NCBI RefSeq assembly: GCF_002573715.1
Contig: NZ_PDHM01000002.1
Span: 1-56,469 of the forward strand
From: Paenibacillus sp. EZ-K15
GTDB lineage: Bacteria > Bacillota > Bacilli > Paenibacillales > Paenibacillaceae
Length of the DNA stretch: 56,469 nt
Direction of reading: 5' to 3'
Shown here: piece after piece, positions 1 through 9,871 of the stretch
How positions within the stretch are numbered: the first letter of the stretch is position 1
How the letters are laid out: each line of letters starts with the position of its first letter
Notes under the pieces: model-generated
Told to the model about the DNA's origin: nothing
The model's database searches: none
The model's input: the letters and a program-made list of their open reading frames with translations, nothing else
Position numbers and translations under genes: made by a program

Positions 1-41
1 CTTGGACCGAAGGGTCCCGGGAGAGTAGGACGTCGCCAAGC
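1..41 (+). rRNA. rrf: 5S ribosomal RNA, 3' end only
   Basis: The first 41 bases match the 3' portion of a Bacillales 5S rRNA, including the GGGAGAGTAGGACGTCGCCA segment that closes the molecule. The 5' part lies outside the window. An intrinsic terminator follows directly, so this is the end of an rRNA operon transcribed rightward. Confidence 0.9.
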
Positions 42-51
42 GAACAACCAT

Positions 52-86
52 AAAGACCGTTATCGAGTGATCGATGACGGTCTTTT
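52..86 (+). terminator. rRNA operon terminator
   Basis: A long stem (AAAGACCGT...ACGGTCTTT with inner ATCGA/TCGAT) is followed by a T-rich tail. It closes the rRNA operon that enters from the left. From 87 to about 335 I see no gene or recognisable element. Confidence 0.85.
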
Positions 87-335
87 CCTATATTCAATAA
101 CATGTATTTATGGAATCGAGACTATCTCGTACCAGGTTGGGTGATACTAAACGACAGCTATTCATTGAACCTCTAGGAAATGCCTTAAGGGATTGGCATA
201 TTGGCAGACGAGGCTTAAACGTGGGTGATTCTCCATTTAATAGAAGAAACTCAGTCCGTTTGTCCATTCCTAAGGGACAGGATAACGCGCTGGATGGATA
301 CTTGCGAACTTCAGGCAAAGGGCGAATTTCAATCC

Positions 336-364
336 TTGACAGCCTATGGGCCCTTTGCTAAGAT
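336..364 (+). promoter_or_regulatory. sigma-A promoter of guaB
   Basis: TTGACA at 336-341 and TAAGAT at 359-364 are separated by exactly 17 bases. It sits about 100 bases ahead of guaB. Two CGAA elements just upstream (305, 323) recall PurR half-sites but lie in direct rather than inverted orientation, so I do not call a PurR operator. No guanine riboswitch is visible. Confidence 0.7.
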
Positions 365-429
365 GGCAATAATATATTTCTGAAAATACTTGAAAATGCC
401 GTCCGGTCCAGCTCTGACAGTAGTTGTAG

Positions 430-1923
<1,494 letters not shown>

Positions 1924-1970
1924 TTCATTCGAAAGAACAAGGATAAACAATATATGTCATTTATTTCCTG

Positions 1971-2008
1971 GACAGGCTGGATGAAATTCATCTAGCTTGT
2001 CTTTTTTT
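1971..2008 (+). terminator. guaB terminator, overlapping the dacA promoter
   Basis: GACAGGCTGGATGA pairs with TCATCTAGCTTGTC (two G-U pairs) and is followed by seven T. The 3' arm plus T-tract also supplies the -35 element of the next promoter. Confidence 0.85.
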
Positions 2009-2025
2009 GATACCCCCCCTATGAT
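1997..2025 (+). promoter_or_regulatory. sigma-A promoter of dacA
   Basis: TTGTCT (1997-2002), a 17-base spacer, and TATGAT (2020-2025). The -35 box lies inside the 3' arm and T-tract of the guaB terminator. Confidence 0.7.
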
Positions 2026-2075
2026 AGAATAGAACAAGTTAATGACTTATTGAGAATTAGAGGGGAGTAGTTCCA

Positions 2076-3494
2076 TTGATAGACACGTCTGTAAAGAAGA
2101 ATAAGCGGCAACGCATTCAAAGAACGTTGGCATCCTTGATGCTGTTTAATATACTTTGTTTCTCTGCTGCACCTGCGGTTTCACTCGCGGCACCTAATAT
2201 GCTGGCAACAGCGGATACAACGAACGCCACAGAGGACAAAGCGACAACCGAGAAGGCGACAACAAATAATGCGAAGCCGGATAAAGTGCCATCGATTGAT
2301 CAGCTTGGACTGGAAGTAAGCTCTGCCGTACTGATAGAGCCATCAACAGGACAGGTCCTACTATCCGTTAATGCTGATGAGGCATTACCACCGGCGAGCA
2401 TGACGAAGATGATGACGGAATATATCGTGGCAGAAAAAGTAAAGCAAGGCGAATTAGCTTGGGATGACGAGGTTACTGTAAAAGAAAATGCAGCTAAAAC
2501 GGTAGGCTCACGGATATTCTTGGCTGAGGGTGACCAACATACAGTGGAAGAGCTCTACATAGCTATGGCTGTTGGTTCAGCGAACGATGCTACGGTAGCA
2601 TTGGCTGAACATGTGGCTGGTTCCGAAGAAGAGTTTGTTGCCATGATGAACGATACGGCGAAAAAGATGGGCTTGAAAACGGCTTTTTTCATCAATTCTA
2701 CAGGCCTCAGCCGTGCGGATATGCCCGAGAAATATCGTCCTGAAGAGGATAAGGAAACGGTTATGTCGGCAATGGATACAGCTTTGCTTGCCAAATTTAT
2801 CGTCGAGGATCACCCTGATTTTGCAAGATTTACAGCTATACAATCCCACAAATTCCGGGATCGGGATACGAATCCGATCATCAACTATAACTGGATGCTT
2901 GAAGCCAATAAAGATATTACCAACTTCAAGAAATATGCTTATGAAGGATTGGATGGTTTAAAAACAGGTCATACCAATGCGGCTAAGTATTGCTTCGCGG
3001 GCACCGCTGAGCGTGATGGCATGCGACTGATTAGTGTGGTCATGGGTACGAAATCCGAAGGAGCCCGTTTTGTAGAGTCCAAAAAAGTCCTTGATTACGG
3101 CTTTGACAACTTCGAAGTGAAGGAAGTTCAAACTGCCGGTGCAACCGTGCAAGGCTTTGAAAACGTCGAAGTAAAGAAGGGTAAAGGCAAGGAAGCTGCA
3201 CTCGTAACCGATAAAGCAGTCACTTTTGTTGTACCTAAAGGCTCGACAGGCAAGAACATTACCTTTGAAGCCAAGCAGGACTCCTCCAGCTTGACAGCTC
3301 CTGTTGCTAAGGATACGAAGGTTGGTACGGTGACCTACACATATAAAATAGAAGGTATGAAGGACACCCAGACCGAAACGGTGAATCTAATCACCGCGGA
3401 GGAAGTTGAGAAGGCAGGCTGGTTCAGTTTGTTCCTGCGGGCGATTGGAGACTTTTTCGCCGATTTATTTGATTCCATCAAAAATCTTTTCTAA
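2076..3494 (+). CDS. dacA: D-alanyl-D-alanine carboxypeptidase (PBP5 type)
   Basis: A low-molecular-weight penicillin-binding protein that trims the terminal D-Ala from peptidoglycan pentapeptides outside the membrane. The 472-residue product has a signal peptide (hydrophobic stretch about residues 17-38), then an S11 serine peptidase domain with SMTK (Ser108, Lys111), SAN (Ser168, Asn170) and KTG (Lys296). A beta-rich domain follows, and the C-terminus is an amphipathic helix typical of the membrane anchor of this family. The start is TTG at 2076, set by AGGGGAG at 2061-2067. The guaB-dacA-pdxS order matches B. subtilis. Confidence 0.95.
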   Translation: MIDTSVKKNKRQRIQRTLASLMLFNILCFSAAPAVSLAAPNMLATADTTNATEDKATTEKATTNNAKPDKVPSIDQLGLEVSSAVLIEPSTGQVLLSVNADEALPPASMTKMMTEYIVAEKVKQGELAWDDEVTVKENAAKTVGSRIFLAEGDQHTVEELYIAMAVGSANDATVALAEHVAGSEEEFVAMMNDTAKKMGLKTAFFINSTGLSRADMPEKYRPEEDKETVMSAMDTALLAKFIVEDHPDFARFTAIQSHKFRDRDTNPIINYNWMLEANKDITNFKKYAYEGLDGLKTGHTNAAKYCFAGTAERDGMRLISVVMGTKSEGARFVESKKVLDYGFDNFEVKEVQTAGATVQGFENVEVKKGKGKEAALVTDKAVTFVVPKGSTGKNITFEAKQDSSSLTAPVAKDTKVGTVTYTYKIEGMKDTQTETVNLITAEEVEKAGWFSLFLRAIGDFFADLFDSIKNLF

Positions 3495-3520
3495 CCGCCG
3501 ATAAATTCCGAGTAAATGGG

Positions 3521-3549
3521 TTGTGTATTTGATTTTGATGCGGTAAAAT
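3521..3549 (+). promoter_or_regulatory. Probable sigma-A promoter of pdxST
   Basis: TTGTGT (3521-3526), a 17-base spacer and TAAAAT (3544-3549) lie between dacA and pdxS. No terminator is visible after dacA, so read-through from dacA is also possible. Confidence 0.55.
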
Positions 3550-3657
3550 ATCAAGTTAGATTCATTGCAAGCATGCACCTATACAGGTACAGACTAGATC
3601 GCCAGGGAATGCTGTAATGGCGATGAGATACAACATATAATCGGGAGGCTAGGGGAC

Positions 3658-4539
3658 ATGGAAACAGGAACATCAACTGTAAAAAGAGGTATGGCGGAAA
3701 TGCAAAAAGGCGGCGTCATTATGGACGTCATGAATGCGGAACAAGCGAAGATCGCTGAAGCTGCCGGTGCAACGGCAGTTATGGCGCTGGAGCGCGTTCC
3801 TTCCGATATTCGCGCTGCTGGGGGAGTAGCACGGATGGCTGACCCAACCATCGTTGAGGAAGTCATGAAAGTTGTATCCATTCCAGTTATGGCCAAAGCT
3901 CGTATCGGTCATTATGTCGAGGCGAAAGTGCTTGAATCTCTTGGCGTGGATTATCTCGACGAGAGTGAAGTGCTGACTCCGGCGGATGAAGTGTTCCATA
4001 TCGATAAATGGGATTTCACGGTACCGTTCGTATGCGGTGCGAAGGACCTCGGTGAAGCGCTTCGTCGTATTGGTGAAGGTGCATCCATGCTCCGTACGAA
4101 AGGCGAGCCGGGAACAGGTAATATCGTGGAAGCCGTTCGCCATATGCGCCTCATCAACAGTCAAATCCGTAAAGTTCGTAACATGTCGAAGGACGAGCTG
4201 TATGCGGAAGCGAAGAACCTCGGTGTTTCCTATGACCTCCTGAAGGGCATTCATGAGACAGGCAAGCTGCCTGTCGTTAACTTTGCAGCTGGCGGTGTGG
4301 CAACACCTGCAGATGCCGCATTGATGATGCATTTAGGCGCTGACGGGGTCTTTGTTGGATCCGGTATTTTCAAATCGGACAGCCCTGAGAAGTTCGCTCG
4401 TGCGATTGTTGAGGCGACTACGCATTATGATGATTATAAATTGATTGCTGAAGTATCCAAGAACCTGGGTACTCCGATGAAAGGCATCGAGATATCCAAG
4501 CTTAGTCCAGCTGAGCGCATGCAGGATCGCGGCTGGTAA
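3658..4539 (+). CDS. pdxS: Pyridoxal 5'-phosphate synthase, PdxS subunit
   Basis: The lyase subunit of the R5P-dependent vitamin B6 pathway. It joins ribose 5-phosphate, glyceraldehyde 3-phosphate and ammonia into pyridoxal phosphate on a TIM barrel that assembles as a dodecamer. The 293-residue length is normal for the family. The MAKARIGH segment carries the substrate Schiff-base lysine (residue 80 here), and the phosphate-binding [12 protein letters not shown] segment is near the C-terminus. The ATG follows GGGAGG at 3642-3647. pdxT follows after 15 bases, so the two form an operon. Confidence 0.97.
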   Translation: METGTSTVKRGMAEMQKGGVIMDVMNAEQAKIAEAAGATAVMALERVPSDIRAAGGVARMADPTIVEEVMKVVSIPVMAKARIGHYVEAKVLESLGVDYLDESEVLTPADEVFHIDKWDFTVPFVCGAKDLGEALRRIGEGASMLRTKGEPGTGNIVEAVRHMRLINSQIRKVRNMSKDELYAEAKNLGVSYDLLKGIHETGKLPVVNFAAGGVATPADAALMMHLGADGVFVGSGIFKSDSPEKFARAIVEATTHYDDYKLIAEVSKNLGTPMKGIEISKLSPAERMQDRGW

Positions 4540-4554
4540 GAGAGAAGGGGTAAC

Positions 4555-5142
4555 ATGAAGGTCGGCGTACTGGCACTTCAGGGTGCCGTTGCAGAGCATA
4601 TACGGAGCATTACGCTTGCTGGTGCCGAGGGGGTGCTGATTAAGAAGGTCGAGCAGTTGGACGGCATTGACGGCTTGATCATCCCTGGCGGCGAGAGCAC
4701 CACCATCGGCAAGCTGATGCGCAAGTATGATTTTATGGATCCGATTCGTCAGTTCTCAGCCCAGGGTAAACCGATATTCGGAACATGCGCCGGACTGATC
4801 GTGCTGGCTGAGCGAATTCAAGGGGACGAAGAGGCTCACCTGAAGCTGATGGATATCACGGTGGCGCGGAATGCATTTGGACGTCAGCGTGAAAGCTTCG
4901 AGACCGATTTGCCTGTAAAAGGAATCGAGGAACCGGTACGGGCTGTCTTCATCCGTGCGCCGCTCATTCTGGAAGTGGGTGCGGGCGTTGAGGTCCTGTC
5001 CACTTATAAGGATGAGATCGTCACAGCCAGACAGGGGCATCTGCTCGCAGCTTCCTATCATCCGGAGCTGACGGACGATTATCGACTTCATCAATATTTT
5101 GTGGAGATGGTTCGATCCCAGTCTACGGCACCACAGACGTAA
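4555..5142 (+). CDS. pdxT: Pyridoxal 5'-phosphate synthase, glutaminase subunit PdxT
   Basis: A class I glutamine amidotransferase that releases ammonia from glutamine and channels it to PdxS. The 195-residue protein shows the oxyanion-hole segment PGGESTT, the nucleophile Cys78 in GTCAGL, and the His169/Glu171 pair in SYHPELT, so the triad is complete. It is co-transcribed with pdxS and has AGAAGGGG ahead of its ATG. An intrinsic terminator follows. Confidence 0.96.
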   Translation: MKVGVLALQGAVAEHIRSITLAGAEGVLIKKVEQLDGIDGLIIPGGESTTIGKLMRKYDFMDPIRQFSAQGKPIFGTCAGLIVLAERIQGDEEAHLKLMDITVARNAFGRQRESFETDLPVKGIEEPVRAVFIRAPLILEVGAGVEVLSTYKDEIVTARQGHLLAASYHPELTDDYRLHQYFVEMVRSQSTAPQT

Positions 5143-5156
5143 TAGTTACAGTAGAA

Positions 5157-5202
5157 GACATCTTGACTCTTTGGCAGTATGTGGGAGTCAAGTTGTCTTT
5201 TT
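5157..5202 (+). terminator. pdxST terminator, overlapping the serS promoter
   Basis: GACATCTTGACTC pairs with GAGTCAAGTTGTC (one mismatch) and is followed by a T-tract. As at dacA, the tail provides TTGTCT, the -35 element of the next gene. Confidence 0.85.
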
Positions 5203-5221
5203 CGCTGAAATACAATAAGAT
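5193..5221 (+). promoter_or_regulatory. sigma-A promoter of serS
   Basis: TTGTCT (5193-5198), a 17-base spacer and TAAGAT (5216-5221). The predicted transcript would start near 5228, only about 100 bases before the serS start codon. That is too short for a T-box leader. Confidence 0.65.
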
Positions 5222-5247
5222 GTATCGTATGAAATAACGTAAAATGC

Positions 5248-5268
5248 AGCCTTGTCCCAAGGCTTTTT
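5248..5268 (+). terminator. Short terminator-like hairpin in the serS leader
   Basis: AGCCTTG pairs with CAAGGCT over a 3-base loop and is followed by TTTTT. It lies about 20 bases after the predicted serS transcription start and is separate from the pdxT terminator. It could act as a leader attenuator or be a leftover terminator. No T-box motif surrounds it. Confidence 0.55.
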
Positions 5269-5331
5269 ATCAACATATAGGGCAGCTGCTTCGATATACT
5301 TGATGGATGTTTTACTTTAGGAGGGTTTCCC

Positions 5332-6615
5332 GTGTTAGACGTAAAAATATTGCGCAGCGAGTACAGTCGTGTAGAAGAAGCGCTGAAGAATCGAGGCAAA
5401 TCGCTCGATCTGATTGCGGATTTTCCTAAGCTTGACGCCCGGCGCCGGGAATTGCTGCAGGAAAGCGAAAGTTTGAAGAATCGCCGCAACACCGTGTCGG
5501 CTGAAGTAGCCAAGCTGAAGAAGAATCGTGAGAATGCCGATGATCTGATTCTGGAAATGCGACAAGTGTCAGACCAGATTAAAGCGATGGATGAGGAAGT
5601 TCGTGAGCTGGAAGCCAGCATATCCGAGCTTACTTTGGCGATTCCGAATATCCCTCACGAGAGTGTGCCGGTTGGCGCTTCGGAGGAGGAGAACGTGGAA
5701 ATCCGCCGCTGGTCGGAGCCAAAAGCTTTCGATTTCGAGCCTAAGGCCCACTGGGAGCTTGCTCAGAATCTGAGTATTTTGGATTTTGAAGCAGGTGCGA
5801 AGGTAACGGGTTCACGGTTTACGTTCTACAAAGGTTTGGGTGCTCGTCTTGAGCGGGCCTTGATCAGTTTTATGATGGATCTGCACAGCGACAAACACGG
5901 CTATGAGGAAATGCTGCCTCCATATATCGTCAACCGGGACAGCTTGTACGGAACAGGACAGCTGCCTAAATTCGAAGAGGATTTATTCAAAATTAGCGAT
6001 ACCGACTACTATCTGATCCCAACCGCTGAGGTTCCTGTGACGAACTACCATCGCGAGGAAATCTTAAATAGTGAGGATCTGCCTAAATATTACGTGGCGT
6101 ACAGCTCATGTTTCCGTTCGGAAGCCGGCGCGGCAGGGCGTGACACACGGGGGCTCATTCGTCAGCATCAGTTCAACAAGGTTGAGATGGTGAAGATTGT
6201 ACATCCGGAAACATCTTTTGAAGAGCTTGAGAAGATGACGGCCGATGCGGAGCGTGTGCTTCAGCTGCTGAATCTTCCTTATCGCGTCATGGCTCTCTGT
6301 ACCGGGGATATGGGCTTTGGATCCATGAAGACATACGATCTGGAAGTTTGGCTTCCAGAGAGCGGCGTATATCGTGAAATCTCCTCATGTTCGAATATCG
6401 GGGACTTCCAGGCTCGCCGTGCCAACATTCGATTCCGTCCGGAACCGAAGAGCAAGCCGGAATTTGTCCACACTTTGAATGGTTCCGGGCTCGCAGTAGG
6501 CCGTACCGTCGCTGCGATTCTGGAGAACTATCAACAGGCTGACGGATCCATAGTTATTCCCGAAGTACTTCGCCCGTACATGGGGAATGTTAGTATCATC
6601 GAACAGAAAAAATGA
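5332..6615 (+). CDS. serS: Seryl-tRNA synthetase
   Basis: A class II aminoacyl-tRNA synthetase that charges tRNA-Ser. The 427-residue protein has the family's N-terminal antiparallel coiled-coil arm (about residues 28-100, rich in Lys, Glu and Leu), which grips the long variable arm of tRNA-Ser. The catalytic domain follows with the motif 2 segment [14 protein letters not shown] and the motif 3 region near [11 protein letters not shown]. The GTG at 5332 is preceded by AGGAGG. A tRNA-Ser gene lies directly downstream, which is a functional pairing. Confidence 0.97.
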   Translation: MLDVKILRSEYSRVEEALKNRGKSLDLIADFPKLDARRRELLQESESLKNRRNTVSAEVAKLKKNRENADDLILEMRQVSDQIKAMDEEVRELEASISELTLAIPNIPHESVPVGASEEENVEIRRWSEPKAFDFEPKAHWELAQNLSILDFEAGAKVTGSRFTFYKGLGARLERALISFMMDLHSDKHGYEEMLPPYIVNRDSLYGTGQLPKFEEDLFKISDTDYYLIPTAEVPVTNYHREEILNSEDLPKYYVAYSSCFRSEAGAAGRDTRGLIRQHQFNKVEMVKIVHPETSFEELEKMTADAERVLQLLNLPYRVMALCTGDMGFGSMKTYDLEVWLPESGVYREISSCSNIGDFQARRANIRFRPEPKSKPEFVHTLNGSGLAVGRTVAAILENYQQADGSIVIPEVLRPYMGNVSIIEQKK

Positions 6616-6616
6616 G

Positions 6617-6646
6617 TTGATAAAATAGGTTGCCTTGTGGTATAAT
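6617..6646 (+). promoter_or_regulatory. Promoter of the tRNA-Ser gene
   Basis: TTGATA (6617-6622), an 18-base spacer and a perfect TATAAT (6641-6646), about 40 bases ahead of the mature tRNA. The -35 overlaps the end of serS. A perfect 8-base inverted repeat (TGATTCAT/ATGAATCA, 6659-6678) lies in the 5' precursor. Confidence 0.7.
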
Positions 6647-6687
6647 GATTTTTGCACGTGATTCATTTGCATGAATCATTACCACGT

Positions 6688-6776
6688 GGAGAGGTACCGA
6701 AGCGGTCATAACGGGGCGGTCTTGAAAACCGTTAGGGTGCAAGCCCACATGGGTTCGAATCCCATCCTCTCCGCCA
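6688..6776 (+). tRNA. tRNA-Ser (anticodon UGA)
   Basis: An 89-base tRNA with acceptor stem GGAGAGG/CCTCTCC, an encoded CCA tail, a long class II variable arm and a T-loop GGTTCGAATCC. The anticodon loop CTTGAAA at 6721-6727 gives the UGA anticodon, which reads UCA-type serine codons. It lies just after serS. Confidence 0.97.
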
Positions 6777-6792
6777 TACATATTCAAACGCA

Positions 6793-6822
6793 AACCGTTT
6801 CCTTTAAGGAATCGGTTTTTTT
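6793..6822 (+). terminator. tRNA-Ser terminator
   Basis: AACCG-TTCCTT and AAGGAA-CGGTT form a stem with one bulge and are followed by seven T. Confidence 0.85.
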
Positions 6823-6945
6823 ATTGCCTTTTTTACTAGAGGAATGCATGGAGTGTACTGTTCTTCAGTAGGTTTCTGCTTTATGGAGGCGGCTGTATAA
6901 AACATCCCCTGTTATCGCAATTTATAGAGAAGGGGAGGTGTGAAC

Positions 6946-7287
6946 ATGAACTCAGAACTGAATGTAGATCAGTCGACGCTGGTCAATGCCTGGCAGGAAA
7001 GGCTGTCCACCATATTAAAGCCGGGGGATCGCGCAGAAGTGGCAGCAGACGAAGGGGATCCGAACGCCATCCGCATTCACATTGATGCAGCAGGTCGCCA
7101 GGATTATTCGTTTGATTTTCAATGCACGTATGTGGATTCGCGGGAAGTGAAGGTCGATCTGGTCGATGTAGAGCGTGAGGGTGCGACGACGGATGAGCGT
7201 AATGAGAACATTCAGGGCATGGTGGGCGATTATACGCGCCATATTCATGAGTGTGCCCAAACGCTGCAGCAAATCACGCATCACTAG
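6946..7287 (+). CDS. Conserved-looking hypothetical protein
   Basis: A 113-residue acidic soluble protein that I do not recognise. It has no signal peptide, membrane segment or familiar motif. The middle reads as alternating beta strands (DYSFDFQCTYVDSREVKVDLVDV) followed by a helix ending in several histidines. ATG at 6946 is chosen over the in-frame GTG at 6940 because AGGGGAGG at 6931-6938 is correctly spaced only from the ATG. It stands between the tRNA terminator and sspP, about 100 bases from the latter. Coding is supported by the strong ribosome site and normal codon use. Confidence 0.7.
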   Translation: MNSELNVDQSTLVNAWQERLSTILKPGDRAEVAADEGDPNAIRIHIDAAGRQDYSFDFQCTYVDSREVKVDLVDVEREGATTDERNENIQGMVGDYTRHIHECAQTLQQITHH

Positions 7288-7393
7288 TCCATGAATGAGT
7301 GAGACAGTTTCCATACTGTCCTTCATGATATGGACATCAAAGGTAGGATAGGCGTAGGACATCGTTGTGATCCATGAAATGGAGGGCTATCAG

Positions 7394-7543
7394 ATGAGCA
7401 AACCAAAGGCGATTCCGGTACCGGAAGCACAGGAGCAGCCGAAGCAGCGCAAGGATCATGACCGTGGCGGCCAGGAGCCGCTGTCAGGCTCGCACAGAGC
7501 GAAGATCCGTAAACAGGATGGACATTTCAATCCGGAGGGCTAG
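7394..7543 (+). CDS. sspP: Small acid-soluble spore protein P-like
   Basis: A 49-residue ORF with GGAGGG at 7381-7386 and an ATG 7 bases later. The product is hydrophilic and basic, and contains QEPLSGS followed by a Lys/Arg-rich segment and an NPEG end. This resembles the minor spore protein SspP family of Bacillus, whose core is EPLSGS followed by basic residues. Such proteins are made in the forespore and packed in the spore core, where their exact role is unclear. A strong terminator follows. The family call rests on a short motif. Confidence 0.7.
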   Translation: MSKPKAIPVPEAQEQPKQRKDHDRGGQEPLSGSHRAKIRKQDGHFNPEG

Positions 7544-7591
7544 AAGCCTGTAGGAGCCAAATACGGAGAGGCTAGAAAGCAAGAATCGAGG

Positions 7592-7627
7592 GAACTTCCT
7601 GTATTTCGACAGGAAGTTCTTTTTTTC
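7592..7627 (+). terminator. sspP terminator
   Basis: GAACTTCCTG and CAGGAAGTTC form a perfect 10-base stem over an 8-base loop, followed by eight T. Confidence 0.9.
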
Positions 7628-7850
7628 GTTCTGAAACCTTTTGCGTCCAACTTCCGTATTAGTGTTCAAGTATAATATTTTGGGGCCCCACCTTATTCGC
7701 ATGTTAAGAAGTTTGAATTTAAGATGGATGGAAAAAGAAAGGAAATAAAATTTCAGTAAATATTCCAGAAAGTGTTTCTCATTTTGGTTAAATGGTTTAT
7801 GATTAGAAGGTCTGTTATTTTTTTGACTGTTAGAGGGGAGAGAAATTTTA

Positions 7851-8936
7851 ATGAACAAGAAGTTTGCAGCTATCATGCTGACACTGCTGCTCACAGTGAC
7901 AGTTGTACTTTCCGGCTGCGCCAAAAAAGAAGAGCCTAAGGCAGCGATGACGAATGCTGCTACGAACGCGATGAAGATGACATCCTACGAAATGAAGAGT
8001 AAATTTGTCATTGAAGACCTTCAAGTTAACATACCTGCAGTTGAAGGCGATCCAAGCGTAACACAGGCAATGACGATGCTGAAGAATGCAGAGGTTACGC
8101 TGGACGGTATCTACCAAGCGGATCCAATGCAAACCGAGATGAACATGGGTATCAATCTGAAGGGTGACATGGCAATGTCCTTCAATATTGATATGGTGAT
8201 GACGAAAGAGAAAATCTACGTTAAGATTCCAAGCATTCCAATGCTGCCATTCCCAGAGGACGTTGTTGGTAAGTTCCTCGTTATGGATATGAAAGAGCTT
8301 GCTGAGCAATCCGGTGAAACATTTAATCCGGAAAGCCTGGATACCGAGAAATCCCAAAAATTCGTAAACGAAATCCTTGAAGCTTTGCTGAGTGAATATG
8401 ACCAAGCGAAATACTTCAAAGAGATCAATGTTAAAGATGCTGGCCTTCCAGAAGGCGTGGATGCCAAACAAGTTGTTCAATTCTTTGTAACCAATGATAA
8501 CCTGAATGAAGCATTGGATATTATGGTAAACAAGGTTGCACCTAAGGTTGTTGACATTGCAGCTAAAGACGAGTACCGCGAATTGCTCGGTCTGACCCAA
8601 GAAGATATCGACGCTGCTAAAGCTGAAGTATCCAACGTTAACCAAGACGAATTCAAAGCGGGCTTGGAAGAGATGCAGAAGTATCTGAAGATCAACACTT
8701 TCAACATCAACACGGCTATCGATAAAAAGGATTTCCCTGCATATCAGGATGTTGTGTTGAACGTTGATTTCAATGATCCAGAAACGAATGAGAACGTGAA
8801 GTTGGCTGTGAAGGGTAGCACCCAATACAACAACATCAACGCTAAACAAGAGTTCAAAATCGGTATTCCAAAAGATGCTGATGTCATCACGATGGAGCAA
8901 TTTGAGGAATCCATGAGCCAAATGGGCACTTATTAA
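7851..8936 (+). CDS. Lipoprotein, probably DUF6612-like
   Basis: A 361-residue exported lipoprotein. The N-terminus has a Lys-rich start, a hydrophobic stretch and a lipobox ending LSGC (Cys about residue 23), then a charged linker. The mature part is rich in Asp, Lys, Met and Asn, with repeated strands of the kind found in LolA/LppX-like folds (GINLKGDMAMSFNIDMVM). It resembles the Bacillota lipoproteins now labelled DUF6612, whose function is unknown. RBS AGAGGGGAGAG precedes the ATG. It is monocistronic with its own terminator. The family name is tentative, while membrane anchoring is well supported. Confidence 0.75.
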   Translation: MNKKFAAIMLTLLLTVTVVLSGCAKKEEPKAAMTNAATNAMKMTSYEMKSKFVIEDLQVNIPAVEGDPSVTQAMTMLKNAEVTLDGIYQADPMQTEMNMGINLKGDMAMSFNIDMVMTKEKIYVKIPSIPMLPFPEDVVGKFLVMDMKELAEQSGETFNPESLDTEKSQKFVNEILEALLSEYDQAKYFKEINVKDAGLPEGVDAKQVVQFFVTNDNLNEALDIMVNKVAPKVVDIAAKDEYRELLGLTQEDIDAAKAEVSNVNQDEFKAGLEEMQKYLKINTFNINTAIDKKDFPAYQDVVLNVDFNDPETNENVKLAVKGSTQYNNINAKQEFKIGIPKDADVITMEQFEESMSQMGTY

Positions 8937-8958
8937 TATTATTCATCGCAGACAACAG

Positions 8959-8984
8959 AACCCGGCCATCATGGCCGGGTTTTT
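8959..8984 (+). terminator. Lipoprotein gene terminator
   Basis: AACCCGGCCA pairs with TGGCCGGGTT over a 3-base loop, then TTTT. It also lies downstream of the convergent tadA, but the minus-strand tail is poor in T. Confidence 0.88.
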
Positions 8985-9013
8985 ACGTTTCTATACATAT
9001 TACTCTACAAAGA

Positions 9014-9684
<671 letters not shown>

Positions 9685-9871
9685 GTTGTTTGTTTTACCG
9701 GGAATGGCCTCTTATATTGTAAGGATTCCCTATTTCAATAGCAATGCGATTGTGGAAAAAAACCATATAGCCGTAAAGCCGCTTGTCTTTTCAAACGTTC
9801 GTGATCAAGGTATCATGAGGGTATTAGATTCGCAAGTCGTCTATGTGACAGCAGAAAGGTGAAGATGCCAC

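Noticed and set aside
301..330. PurR operator or guanine riboswitch upstream of guaB
   Set aside because: The two CGAA elements are in direct orientation rather than the inverted pair of Bacillus PurR boxes, and no riboswitch core is present.
110..361. 83-codon open frame ahead of guaB
   Set aside because: No ribosome site, and it runs through the guaB promoter. The opposite strand is also open here, as expected for non-coding sequence.
5203..5331. T-box leader for serS
   Set aside because: The leader is about 100 bases and contains no conserved T-box antiterminator sequence.
7288..7320. sigma-G promoter of sspP
   Set aside because: TGAATG and CATACTG resemble the sigma-G boxes but are only 14 bases apart instead of 17-18.
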